A DNA stretch of 64,000 nucleotides from an uncultured Prevotella sp. (GCA_900540375.1 UQFS01000001.1:1-64000); one strand, 5' to 3'. Positions 7,853 through 15,604 are shown, counted from the stretch's first letter. Made by a program: numbers and translations. Notes: generated by a model not told the origin, from the letters alone.

Positions 7853-8005
7853 ATGAACAGAATACAAAACGAGAATAGGCTTATGAAAAACCTCAGATCA
7901 AAGTTGTGGCAACTGGCACTGAAAACACCTTGCCTGCCACCGAGGCTTCCCGTCGCCCGAAGCGGAAAGACGAAGGAGGCAGGCGCCCCAGTCTGGGAGG
8001 ATTGA
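7853..8005 (+). CDS. Small ORF (50 aa) just downstream of the invertible segment
   Basis: A 50-residue frame from ATG 7853 to TGA 8003-8005 follows a GAAGGA ribosome site at 7841-7846, six bases before the start, which is stronger than most sites in this window. The peptide is basic in its middle (LRSKLWQLALK) and has no recognised domain, signal or membrane helix. It is the first frame a transcript leaving the inverted promoter would meet. It could be a real small protein, a leader peptide or chance. I know no family for it. Confidence 0.3.
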   Translation: MNRIQNENRLMKNLRSKLWQLALKTPCLPPRLPVARSGKTKEAGAPVWED

Positions 8006-8036
8006 AACGAAACCGTACAAACACGCTTGCAAGGAG

Positions 8037-8153
8037 ATGAACGAGAAATACAGCGACGGAACGGACGTGACACGGAACCACGACCGAGTCTGTCCACCCA
8101 TAGAGCAGCTTGCGGCAGATATCATCAGAAAAAGACAACGAAACGTAGCATAA
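8037..8153 (+). CDS. Small ORF (38 aa), unrecognised
   Basis: This 38-residue frame starts at ATG 8037 with AAGGAG at 8031-8036 directly against the start codon. It ends at TAA 8151-8153, exactly abutting the ATG of the next small gene at 8154. The peptide is charged and soluble-looking (MNEKYSDGTDV..., ending IIRKRQRNVA). The stop-start junction suggests translational coupling with the 77-residue gene. No family was recognised, and the short length keeps confidence low. Confidence 0.3.
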   Translation: MNEKYSDGTDVTRNHDRVCPPIEQLAADIIRKRQRNVA

Positions 8154-8387
8154 ATGAAAAAAATCATGAAGAAGGAAGAACTCAAGAGAAGGCGCTATGT
8201 CAGGCCTTCCATGGAAGTAATCAAAGTAAAAGCCGACACCCGAATCCTGGTCGGCAGCCCCATCGTGCAGCCCGGTGGAGGCGGCGGAGGCAGTGTCATC
8301 GTGGTACCCCCGAGCGAGGACGATGACGACACCGAACTCTCCGGCGCCAAGCGTTTCAGCATGTGGGACAAGTGGGATGAGAATTGA
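8154..8387 (+). CDS. Small protein with Gly-rich linker and acidic tail, upstream of fimbrillin
   Basis: The product has 77 residues, with a basic N-terminus (KKEELKRRR) followed by YVRPSMEVIKVKADTRILVGSP, a run of six glycines, an acidic block (SEDDDDTE) and an aromatic end (FSMWDKWDEN). No signal peptide is predicted. Short Bacteroidota proteins with the same layout (an N-terminal Y.xPxMEVIKV-like segment, an L..GS motif, an acidic/Trp tail) are, as I recall, often found near surface-protein genes, but I know no assigned function. Starts at 8154 or 8166 (second Met) are both possible. The gene lies 88 bases before fimbrillin and probably shares its transcript. Possible roles are a secreted peptide, a chaperone-like partner or a regulator; the sequence does not decide. 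Confidence 0.6.
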   Translation: MKKIMKKEELKRRRYVRPSMEVIKVKADTRILVGSPIVQPGGGGGGSVIVVPPSEDDDDTELSGAKRFSMWDKWDEN

Positions 8388-8475
8388 CATCCCCCGAGGA
8401 CGGTAATGCGTTCTTTGGAAATCCGGAAACGGACAAAAGAAACGTAATGAATCAACAATTAAAGACAACAAGACA

Positions 8476-10695
8476 ATGAAAACAACAAAGCTATTGTTAT
8501 TGCCGGGCATCCTCGTCGTACTGTGCATGCTCGGCTCGTGCGCCGATACCGACATCGATGGTGGCGACACCGGCGGCGACCGCGGCGCAGCCGTCACCTT
8601 CACTGTCTCTGAGACGCAGGATGCCGCAGCGCAGGCGGCAGCCAGGTCAGCCGCTTCCGGCGGCACGCTGACCCGTGCGGCCTTTGCCGACAACCTCGCC
8701 CTGCAGAGCCTCACCCCCGGGGATCTCACCACGCAGAAGCTCCCCGTTGAGGGCGGAGACGGCAACACCTGCCTCATCGAGACCACCGTGGCGGGCGTCA
8801 ACCCCGTGCAGGGCGGTGCACGGACCCGCGCCGACATCACCGACCCGGCAACGCTGGGCGACTTCACCTCGATGGGTTACAGCGGTGCCGCCGCGACAAG
8901 CATCTCCGCCACCCCCGACTGGTTCCACAACGAGAAGACAAAGAAGACCGGCGAACTCTACAACATGCGCTACTGGAACTGGAACGGTAACCGTTTCGCC
9001 CGCTTCTACGGCGTATACCCGTTTGTGGACGCTTCCTACCCCAAGCTCACGCTCTCCAGTGAGAGCTACACCTCCACGCCCTACGTCGAGTTCGAGGCGG
9101 AGACGGACGTGAAGAAGCAGAAGGACCTCATGACCGCCTGCTCGGGCGTGGTACACTACGCCACCCGCAATGTCGCTCCCACCACCAACCTCGCCTTCCG
9201 CCACGCCCTCACTGCCGTGCGCTTCAAGGTGGGCCAGAACCTCTCGTGGAACAAGACCATCAACAAGGTCGAGATCATCGGTGCCATGAGCAAAGGCCGC
9301 TACACCATGGCGACCGACGAGACTGGCGCAGATGCCGCATGGAGCAACCTTTCCGCTCCCGCCACCTTCACCCTCGACGGGATCAGCGTGAGCACCTCGC
9401 AGGCCGTGAACCAGATCATCATGGGCAACACGGGCGACAACTACACCTTCTACATGATCCCGCAGAGCCTTTCAGGTGTGAGCGTGAAGATCCACTTCTC
9501 CGACGGCACCGCCATCAGCGTCAACCTCTCCGGCACTTGGAAGCCCGGTACGACCAAGACCTACGCCCTGTCGCAGAACACCTCCACATGGCAGTACCAG
9601 CTCACGGTGGGCAATCCTGCCGCCGCTGCCTACACCTCCACCACCGCGGCCAGCTATACCGTGCAAAGCTACCGTGAAGACCCCGTGACCCATGTGCAGC
9701 AGCCCGTAAAGTGGAAGGTTGTGGGCTATCAGGAAAGCACCGACGGTGGGGCAACTTTCGGACCGGAGACCGCAACCAAGCCGACATGGCTCACCGCCCT
9801 GTCTTTGGAGAGCGGCAATGGCGGCACGGCTGCTGAAAGCGGAACGGCCACCCTTACCACGAGTATTACTGACCGCCTGGCCACCTATAATGACGTACTG
9901 AAAACTGCCACACAAAAAGGCTCTGCAGGCAACTACTGGAATCTCTCCAACCCCGCAGGTATTGCCACGGTCCAAAACACTGCCAACTCCTATCTCATTT
10001 CCGCTCCGGGCTACTATCGTATCCCGCTGGTTTACGGCAATGCCATCAAGGGTGGTGCAACCAACAGCAGCTCCTATCAGACCTCTAACACTGGCACTTA
10101 CATTCTCCAGCATTTCGAGGACCATGCAGGCAACAACATCAACTCGCCCTACATCAATGTGCAGAACTCAGGCAATCCTGCCACACAGGCAAGCATCGTG
10201 TGGACTGACCAGAGCGGTATCGTGGACAATCTGTCGGTAACCAACGCCGGTGCCAACTCTTTTGTTAACTTCCACGTTCCTGCCGACAAGATCAAGAACG
10301 GCAACGCCGTCATCGCCGTCAAGAACGCTTCGGGTACCGTCATGTGGTCATGGCATCTTTGGTTCGACCACGATGACGTGCTCAACACCATTGCCTGTAC
10401 CAATCATACAGGCTATACCTACAAATTCACCAAACAGACGCTTGGCTTCGCCTATCGCAAATGGGTGGGTTCCACTTATGACAAAGTTCGCGTGGCGCGC
10501 GTCATTGTTGAACAGACCATCTCCAATGGTGGGGTGAAGCAGCGTGCCCATATCGACATCACACAGAATCCCGGCAGCGTCAAGGAGATTTCCTCCACGT
10601 TCTACCAGTTCGGCCGCAAGGACGCCATGCCAGGCGTGAAGACCGTCAGTGACGGCTCTTTCACGCAGAACGGCGGCAACAACATGTCCATCTAG
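8476..10695 (+). CDS. Fimbrillin-family lipoprotein, truncated by an amber codon
   Basis: The reading frame of 739 residues begins with a lipoprotein signal whose lipobox LGSC puts the acylated Cys at residue 22, followed by an Asp/Gly-rich linker. Residues of about 40-370 resemble the fimbrillin (FimA/Mfa1-like) family: RTRADI near residue 120, YWNWNGNRFARFYGVYPF near 170, and a helical TNLAFRHALTAVRFKVG motif near 240. A beta-rich middle region follows. The frame stops at TAG 10693-10695 but continues open and meaningful for another 161 codons, so the intact gene would encode about 901 residues. The short form would lack the C-terminal domain described in the next entry. The gene lies downstream of the invertible promoter, so expression is probably phase-variable. 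Surface adhesin or fimbrial subunit is inferred from the family. Confidence 0.8.
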   Translation: MKTTKLLLLPGILVVLCMLGSCADTDIDGGDTGGDRGAAVTFTVSETQDAAAQAAARSAASGGTLTRAAFADNLALQSLTPGDLTTQKLPVEGGDGNTCLIETTVAGVNPVQGGARTRADITDPATLGDFTSMGYSGAAATSISATPDWFHNEKTKKTGELYNMRYWNWNGNRFARFYGVYPFVDASYPKLTLSSESYTSTPYVEFEAETDVKKQKDLMTACSGVVHYATRNVAPTTNLAFRHALTAVRFKVGQNLSWNKTINKVEIIGAMSKGRYTMATDETGADAAWSNLSAPATFTLDGISVSTSQAVNQIIMGNTGDNYTFYMIPQSLSGVSVKIHFSDGTAISVNLSGTWKPGTTKTYALSQNTSTWQYQLTVGNPAAAAYTSTTAASYTVQSYREDPVTHVQQPVKWKVVGYQESTDGGATFGPETATKPTWLTALSLESGNGGTAAESGTATLTTSITDRLATYNDVLKTATQKGSAGNYWNLSNPAGIATVQNTANSYLISAPGYYRIPLVYGNAIKGGATNSSSYQTSNTGTYILQHFEDHAGNNINSPYINVQNSGNPATQASIVWTDQSGIVDNLSVTNAGANSFVNFHVPADKIKNGNAVIAVKNASGTVMWSWHLWFDHDDVLNTIACTNHTGYTYKFTKQTLGFAYRKWVGSTYDKVRVARVIVEQTISNGGVKQRAHIDITQNPGSVKEISSTFYQFGRKDAMPGVKTVSDGSFTQNGGNNMSI
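10693..10695 (+). other. In-frame amber (TAG) codon splitting the fimbrillin gene
   Basis: TAG is codon 740 of a frame that is otherwise open from 8476 to 11181. The neighbours read NNMSI-stop-NGIQHPE. A single C-to-T change of CAG (Gln) would create it. It may be a null mutation, a sequencing error, or a codon that is read through; the sequence alone cannot tell. Confidence 0.9.
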
Positions 10696-11181
10696 AACGG
10701 CATCCAGCATCCGGAGATTTTCTACACTTGGGGCACAAGTTGGTATAATGGTTACAACCTGTACAACCTCTGGTCGATGGAGAATACTGAAACCAGCTAC
10801 AACGACAACGCCGTGGTCAAGACCGTCTACGACCCCTGTCCTGCCGGTTTCAAGATGCCCGCCTCCAATGCCTTCACGGGTTTCACCACCAACGGACAAG
10901 GCACCGGTTCAATGAATACCAACGGTGCCTGGGACAACGGTTGGAACTTCAACAACAAGGTCAGCAGTCCTGATGCCACTGTATATTTCCCCGCCTCGGG
11001 CTATCGCGACCTCGGCGACGGTTCGCTGACCAACGTGGGCTCCAGCGGCAAATATTGGTCGGCCGTCCCGTTCAACGACACGTACAGCGGTTGCAACCTG
11101 GACTTCTACCGGTGGCACGTGGCTCCGCGGAACGAAAACTATCGGTCGTACGGGTTCTCTGTCCGCCCCGTGGCAGAATAA
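10696..11181 (+). pseudogene. Detached C-terminal FISUMP/lectin-like domain of the fimbrillin gene
   Basis: The 161 codons are in the same frame as the fimbrillin gene and have no start with a ribosome site; the first ATG is at 10777. The sequence has the features of the FISUMP-like domain found at the end of many Bacteroidota surface lipoproteins: VYDPCPAGFKMPASNAF, YFPASGYRD, NVGSSGKYWSA and a closing RSYGFSVRPVAE. Such C-terminal folds are also common in targets of diversity-generating retroelements, where residues just before the GFSVRPV end vary. Here that stretch (LDFYRWHVAPRNENYRS) is rich in Tyr, Arg, His, Asn and Asp. No reverse transcriptase is present in the window. Restoration of the amber codon would rejoin this domain to the adhesin. 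Confidence 0.7.
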
Positions 11182-11218
11182 GAATCGTCACTCGATTGCA
11201 GGCGGAAACGATTCTGCC
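11172..11218. repeat. Hairpin directly after the fimbrillin stop codon
   Basis: Two overlapping inverted pairs share this stretch: AGAATCGT (11181-11188) with ACGATTCT (11208-11215), and GGCAGAAT (11172-11179) with ATTCTGCC (11211-11218). The loop is about 20 bases and no T-run follows, so it is not a simple terminator. In diversity-generating retroelements a hairpin lies just past the variable repeat; that comparison is speculative here. Confidence 0.45.
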
Positions 11219-11221
11219 CGC

Positions 11222-11375
11222 AGGAAAATGCGCCGTCCCATGCCGGGAAAAGGCAGATATGGCAGAAAATGTACTGTCCCGAACCGGGAAAATACTTGCA
11301 CACAGGAAAACGCCGTGTCCCGCATCGGGACAGTGGTTCTACGGCAGAAAAAACATGGTCCCGCTTTTGTACGGT
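11222..11375 (+). repeat. Degenerate tandem repeats of about 41 bases, each with a GTCCC/CGGGA hairpin
   Basis: Units start at 11222, 11264, 11304 and 11346 (lengths 42, 40, 42, then partial). Each begins AG(G)AAAA and carries GTCCC followed in the first three units by a short loop and CCGGGA or TCGGGA. The period is about four helical turns. They fill the gap between the fimbrillin locus and the DUF6261-like gene. A protein-binding array, mRNA-stabilising hairpins or an attenuating region are possible. Confidence 0.55.
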
Positions 11376-11403
11376 CAGATTATAAACCCAAACATACAAG
11401 ACA

Positions 11404-12423
11404 ATGGAAAGAATCAAGAACATGTCACTTCATCCGCTCCGCGTGGAGGAGGACTTCGGCTTTCAGAAACTCATCATCGCAGAAGTTGACAAACTTCCGC
11501 TCGCCGACAGCAAGCCCGGCTACACCCTGGGCCTGAAGACCGCCGTCGAGGCCTTCAAGCAAGCTTACGGGAAATTCGACGACGCGCTGAAAGCATCGGC
11601 CACCGTGCCCGCCGCCAAGACGGCTGCCGAGAAGGACGCGCTGCGCGACGAGGCATGGCGCACGATGCGCGAGTATGCCAAAGCGGCGATGGCGTTTCCC
11701 GTCGCCGAGATAGTCGCCACGGCACAGGAGGTGTATGCATTGTTCAAGAAATACGGCGACCTTGCCACGCTGCCGCAGACCGAGGAGACCGGCCGGCTGC
11801 ACAACCTGCTGCAGGACCTCTCGGCCGTGGACGGCGGGCGCATGACCGCTGCCAACTTCACGCCGCTGTTCGACCATCTGCGCCAATGCGAGAACGAATA
11901 CCTCGCGGCCGCCGACGAGCGCGCCGTGCAGGAGGGAGCCGTGGAGGTGGGCATCATCAAACTGTCGCGTGTGGCCGCCGATGCCGCCTGCCGCACGCTC
12001 ACCGACATGGTAAATGCCCTTGCCATCGTGAACGGCGCGGAACCCTACATGGCGTTCATCGAACCCGTGAACGCGCATATCGACCGCATGAAGATGGTGC
12101 TGGCAGCACGGCGCACGGTGAATGCCAAGAAGCCCTCCGCAGCCAAGGGCGGCAAGTCGCAAATCGGCTCGCACGCCGAGGAACTGAAACGGCTCAAGAC
12201 AATGATAGCCGAGTATGAACGGTCGGCGCACTTCACGCCCGGCATCGTGCAGTTTACAGGCCTCGCCGCCGGCAAGGATGCCACGCGCGCCTATCAGGTC
12301 TATCTCTCCGACCAGCCCGGCGACCTCTTCTGGCTCACGGTCAAGGACGGAAAACTCGAGGAAACAGAGTTCAAGATTCAGCCCGGACAACAAGGAGGAT
12401 TGGAAGTGGAAAGAATCAAATAG
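11404..12423 (+). CDS. DUF6261-like protein of unknown function
   Basis: The 339-residue protein is soluble and mostly helical. It starts MERIKNMSLHPLRVEEDFGF and ends with a compact beta-like segment (YLSDQPGDLFWLTVKDGKLEETEF). Acidic and alanine-rich helices fill the middle, and no signal peptide or membrane segment is seen. It resembles the Bacteroidota-specific family I know as DUF6261, whose members often sit beside mobile or surface-protein loci; no activity is known. The ATG at 11404 lies 222 bases after the fimbrillin frame and just after the 41-base repeats. It may be the last gene of the switchable unit or have its own promoter. A basic, lysine-rich stretch near residue 240 could bind nucleic acid, but that is a guess. 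Confidence 0.6.
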   Translation: MERIKNMSLHPLRVEEDFGFQKLIIAEVDKLPLADSKPGYTLGLKTAVEAFKQAYGKFDDALKASATVPAAKTAAEKDALRDEAWRTMREYAKAAMAFPVAEIVATAQEVYALFKKYGDLATLPQTEETGRLHNLLQDLSAVDGGRMTAANFTPLFDHLRQCENEYLAAADERAVQEGAVEVGIIKLSRVAADAACRTLTDMVNALAIVNGAEPYMAFIEPVNAHIDRMKMVLAARRTVNAKKPSAAKGGKSQIGSHAEELKRLKTMIAEYERSAHFTPGIVQFTGLAAGKDATRAYQVYLSDQPGDLFWLTVKDGKLEETEFKIQPGQQGGLEVERIK

Positions 12424-12640
12424 CCTTGTAACCCTTCTTGTATTGCATTTTTCTTTAACTCTCTGCGCAAGGCTTGTCTCAAGGCAATGACTGCCCGTGT
12501 GGAGCAAGGACGGAATCCGAAAACTGCTACGAGGGAGTGCAAACCTACATATGGATGACCGAAGACAACGTTACGAAAAGTTCGTCATACGAAGATGATG
12601 GGATCTGGTGATATGGCAAAGCTCTTGGAACGATGATTTC

Positions 12641-13144
12641 TTATCTATTGCTGTTCATCCCCTCCTTGAATTTTGCTTGAAGTATTTTGGCCATCTCGTT
12701 CTTCGGGTTGAGTTTCAGCGCCTCGTCAAAGCTGTCGAGCGCCTGACGATAGTAGCGCGGTCCGTTTTGCTGTGGGTTGGTTACGATGAGCGCCGTGTAG
12801 TAGAAGCCGTGTAGCGTGGCGAGGTCAGAGCGGTCGGTGGCTTTGGTGGGCCGCAGCGCTTCGATGCGTTGGATCACACGCTGGGCCTCGTCGATATACT
12901 GCTGGGCCTTGCCGCTTTGAGGTTGCGAACAGACCGAGCCGAGCAGGAGCACAGCCTGCTGGTATTTCGGCTGGATGCTGTCGGGCTGCATGGCTTCCAG
13001 GCGTTGCAGCGAAGCGAGTTGCTGCTCCACCGTGGGCTGACTTTGCTGGGCATGGAGACTGAGGAAGGAAACAACGATGAGGATGAGGACCATCATGCGG
13101 CGGCAGGCGACGGAGGCCAGTGCCTTAGAAATTTGCAATGTCAT
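12641..13144 (-). CDS. Exported TPR-like protein downstream of a TonB receptor
   Basis: The protein has about 167 residues. The start at 13144 (MTLQISKALAS) overlaps the end of the upstream TonB-receptor gene by 20 bases, which suggests translational coupling. A later Met (MMVLILIVVSFLSLHAQQ) would give a cleaner signal peptide, and the mature protein begins after HAQ either way. The mature part is helical with TPR-like pairs (PRYYRQALDSFDEALKLNPKNEMAKILQAKFKEG), consistent with a small periplasmic scaffold. Its job is presumably tied to the receptor; no substrate can be inferred. Confidence 0.65.
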   Translation of the reverse strand: MTLQISKALASVACRRMMVLILIVVSFLSLHAQQSQPTVEQQLASLQRLEAMQPDSIQPKYQQAVLLLGSVCSQPQSGKAQQYIDEAQRVIQRIEALRPTKATDRSDLATLHGFYYTALIVTNPQQNGPRYYRQALDSFDEALKLNPKNEMAKILQAKFKEGMNSNR

Positions 13145-15185
13145 AAGCTTTATTACTTTTAAGTGAAACAAAAATTCCGATATAAAGGAAGCGGTCGGAG
13201 CCGTTGGTGATGGGCTCGCCGCCACGGTAGCCATAGATGTTTTGGCGTCCGAGCAGATTGCTCAGTGAGGTATAGACGATGACGTGCTTGCTCGCAAGAC
13301 AGGTGATGCTGGCATCAAGACTATTATAATAAGGTGTGGTGCGCCCCTCGCTCTTTCGTCCAGAGGCAAACGACTCGGTGAGTCCGAGGCCGAAGATGCC
13401 GATACTATATTTCAGCGCGAGACGCAGGTTGTGACGCGAGACGTATTGAGGCTGCTGTTCGGTGAGGTAATCGAGGTAGCGTCGGCGTGAGTCATTGTAG
13501 CTATAGCTGAGCATTGTGTAGAGGTTGGGCATCAGTGACCGGTCGTCGATGAAGAGGTCAAATCCTTGGCTCTTGCCGTGACCGTCGGCAGTGTAGAGCC
13601 CTTGACGGAGGAGCGGCAGACGAGAGTATCGCTTGTAGTAGGACTCTATGCGTACGAGCGTGTTGCCAAAACTGTATTGCAGTCCGGCGATGTAGTGACG
13701 GGCCAGTGAGGATCGGGATGGCGCAAGGCTACGTACCAGGATGGTGTCGGCGGCTTCTTGGGTATAGCTTCCGGCAGAGAGCGAGAGCAGCCAGCGGCGT
13801 GAGGGATTGTAGTTGAGCAGCAGGCGGGGCAGTATTGTCCAACGGTGGGAAAGGCTGGAATATTCCGTACGCAGCGAGGCTTCGGCAGAGCAACCTTTGA
13901 AGAGCTTGTATTGCATCATGGCGAAGAGTGCTGGCAACAGATAACCTTTGGAATCGTGCAGACGGTCATGGAGGCGATAGTCGAGCCACTGATATCGGAA
14001 GAAACTCTCCATGCCGATGGTGCCTTTCATCCATGCAGTCAGTGTCTTCGATGCTTTCGTCTTGACGTGGAGCTCGCCCGTGCGGTGACGATAGCGGTCG
14101 CCATGGAGCAACGCGTCACTGATGTCTTGCCACACCATGCCGGCGGCGAGCCCAGCGAACCAAGTGACGCGACCTTTGGCGGAGCCTTTCGCCACGCTGT
14201 TGAGATAGAGGTTGTTTTCCTCAAGACGGAGCGTCCGCCCGTCTGTGTCGAGGCTCAGCGTCGTGCGGTCGAAGCCGAGATAGCTCTTCCACACGCTCGA
14301 TGGTGTGGGCTGTGTCTTCCATTGCGTCTCGAATGACAGCTGTCGGTAGGGCTTGCGCCAATTCCAGCGGTCGGGGAAAAGGCGGTTGTACATCCCCAAG
14401 TCCATGTAGGTGGCATTCATCGACCAACAGCCTTGCTTAGTTGCCTTTGTTCCTCCGATGTTCCAGTCGATCAGCGACGCGCTCACGCCCAATTTGTCCG
14501 AGACCGGTGCGTCGGTAGTCTCCATGGGCAGTACCGACGAGAGGGCCTGGCCATATTCCGCGTCGTAGCCTCCGAGGGAAAAGGCGATGCCCTTGAAAAG
14601 AAAAGGAGAGAAGCGGCCGCGTGACGGACTGTTGGGGGCTGTAGTGGAATAAGGCCGCAACACGTGCATGCCGTTGATATAGGTCTGGCACTCTTCGCTG
14701 CTGCCGCCTCTGACGTAAAGTTTTCCATCTTCGCCTACCTTTTGTGTGCCCGGCAGGCTCTGCAGCGCCGATACGATGTCACCGCAGCTGCCTCCGTCGA
14801 GTACTACGTCGAGGGCGCCCATCTGTTTCACGCCATTGGCCTGCCCGAACTGGAAGGTGCTGCCGGTGACGACGACCTCGTCAATGGTGGTTGTGCGCTC
14901 ATGCAACCGGATGGCGAGCGGCTTGTGTCCTTTTTGCCAATCCCGTTCCGCGTTGTCATATCCTATACAGGTGATCATCAGCTGTGCGCTGTCGGCTTTC
15001 AGCGTTGAGAAGGAGAAACGGCCGAGCGAGTCGGTGAGACAGCCGTCCGTCGTACCTTTGACAAAGACGTTGGCTCCGGCTATCGGATGGCGACCGTCGG
15101 TCACCGTGCCCGATACCACCTGCTGTGCTCGGACAAGACCGTTGCCTGCCAACAGGAGAATGAGGATGAGAATGTTGCGTTTCAT
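13125..15185 (-). CDS. TonB-dependent outer-membrane receptor
   Basis: The product is 686 residues from the ATG at 15185 (MKRNILILILLLAGNG), with a signal peptide ending at VRAQ. A carboxypeptidase-like regulatory domain follows (GTVTDGRHPIAGANVFVKG), then a plug domain (SALQSLPGTQKVGEDGKLYVRGGSSEE) and a 22-strand-type barrel to the C-terminus. This is a TonB-driven importer, but no SusD-like partner is adjacent, so it is not a standard glycan-uptake pair. The next gene overlaps its end and encodes a TPR-like protein. A near-perfect promoter lies so close that the mRNA would be almost leaderless. Substrate unknown. Confidence 0.88.
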   Translation of the reverse strand: MKRNILILILLLAGNGLVRAQQVVSGTVTDGRHPIAGANVFVKGTTDGCLTDSLGRFSFSTLKADSAQLMITCIGYDNAERDWQKGHKPLAIRLHERTTTIDEVVVTGSTFQFGQANGVKQMGALDVVLDGGSCGDIVSALQSLPGTQKVGEDGKLYVRGGSSEECQTYINGMHVLRPYSTTAPNSPSRGRFSPFLFKGIAFSLGGYDAEYGQALSSVLPMETTDAPVSDKLGVSASLIDWNIGGTKATKQGCWSMNATYMDLGMYNRLFPDRWNWRKPYRQLSFETQWKTQPTPSSVWKSYLGFDRTTLSLDTDGRTLRLEENNLYLNSVAKGSAKGRVTWFAGLAAGMVWQDISDALLHGDRYRHRTGELHVKTKASKTLTAWMKGTIGMESFFRYQWLDYRLHDRLHDSKGYLLPALFAMMQYKLFKGCSAEASLRTEYSSLSHRWTILPRLLLNYNPSRRWLLSLSAGSYTQEAADTILVRSLAPSRSSLARHYIAGLQYSFGNTLVRIESYYKRYSRLPLLRQGLYTADGHGKSQGFDLFIDDRSLMPNLYTMLSYSYNDSRRRYLDYLTEQQPQYVSRHNLRLALKYSIGIFGLGLTESFASGRKSEGRTTPYYNSLDASITCLASKHVIVYTSLSNLLGRQNIYGYRGGEPITNGSDRFLYIGIFVSLKSNKAYDIANF

Positions 15186-15190
15186 GCCGA

Positions 15191-15222
15191 CAAAGTTAGT
15201 ACATGAAACGCGGTGTTGCAAA
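15191..15222 (-). promoter_or_regulatory. Strong consensus promoter for the TonB receptor gene
   Basis: On the minus strand TTTG (15219-15222), exactly 20 bases, then TAACTTTG (15191-15198) match the Bacteroidota consensus fully. The ATG begins five bases after the -7 box, so transcription would start at or within a few bases of the start codon. Confidence 0.75.
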
Positions 15223-15321
15223 TTTGCGGGACAGACAGCTATCTACAGGGCTATATGCCTAAGCGCCAAGACGAAATGCAAGGATTAGGGACGAATGACT
15301 AAGCAGAAATCAGTGAATTTG

Positions 15322-15353
15322 CTTGCAGGTATAAAAGTTTATACCTATCTTTG
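15322..15353 (+). promoter_or_regulatory. Promoter for the DUF4160/DUF2442 pair
   Basis: CTTG (15322-15325), 20 bases, then TATCTTTG (15346-15353): one mismatch in the -33 box and a perfect -7 box. The ATG follows 11 bases later at 15365. Confidence 0.65.
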
Positions 15354-15364
15354 CAAAAAAAGAA

Positions 15365-15604
15365 ATGCCAACATTGCTTATTGCCTTTGGAATACGCTTC
15401 TTCTTTTATATGGATGAGCACGAGCCTATCCATGTACATATCAGCTATGGTGGGAAGAAGGCAAAGATAGAATTAATGCCTGCCGTAAAGGTTGTTTATA
15501 ATCATGGAATAAAAGACCAGGTCGTGAAGAAGGCACTCAACACATGCAATAATTATAGAGATGAGTTTATTGCGGAATGGCACAAATGCTTTGGCAATGA
15601 CTAA
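15365..15604 (+). CDS. DUF4160-family small protein (possible toxin-like partner)
   Basis: The 79-residue cytosolic protein matches the DUF4160 family: an N-terminal hydrophobic strand (IAFGIRFFFYMDEH), the family core EPIHVHISYGGKKAKIEL, and a C-terminal helix. Proteins of this family are usually encoded directly upstream of a DUF2442 protein, as here, and such pairs have been listed as predicted toxin-antitoxin-like modules. Biochemical proof is limited to my knowledge. The promoter at 15322-15353 gives a leader of about ten bases. The end lies 20 bases before the next start, so the pair is one transcription unit. Confidence 0.8.
   Translation: MPTLLIAFGIRFFFYMDEHEPIHVHISYGGKKAKIELMPAVKVVYNHGIKDQVVKKALNTCNNYRDEFIAEWHKCFGND

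Noticed and set aside
7893..8867. 324-codon minus-strand frame across the small ORFs and the fimbrillin start
   Set aside because: It runs antisense to the fimbrillin lipoprotein signal and has no recognisable domain; the plus-strand genes explain the openness.
6527..12423. Integrated phage or conjugative element carried by the recombinase
   Set aside because: No phage, relaxase or transfer genes and no tRNA attachment site are seen; the inverted rather than direct repeats point to local inversion.
11040..12423. Complete diversity-generating retroelement
   Set aside because: The variable-protein-like C-terminus and hairpin are suggestive, but no reverse transcriptase, accessory Avd-like gene or template repeat was found in the window.
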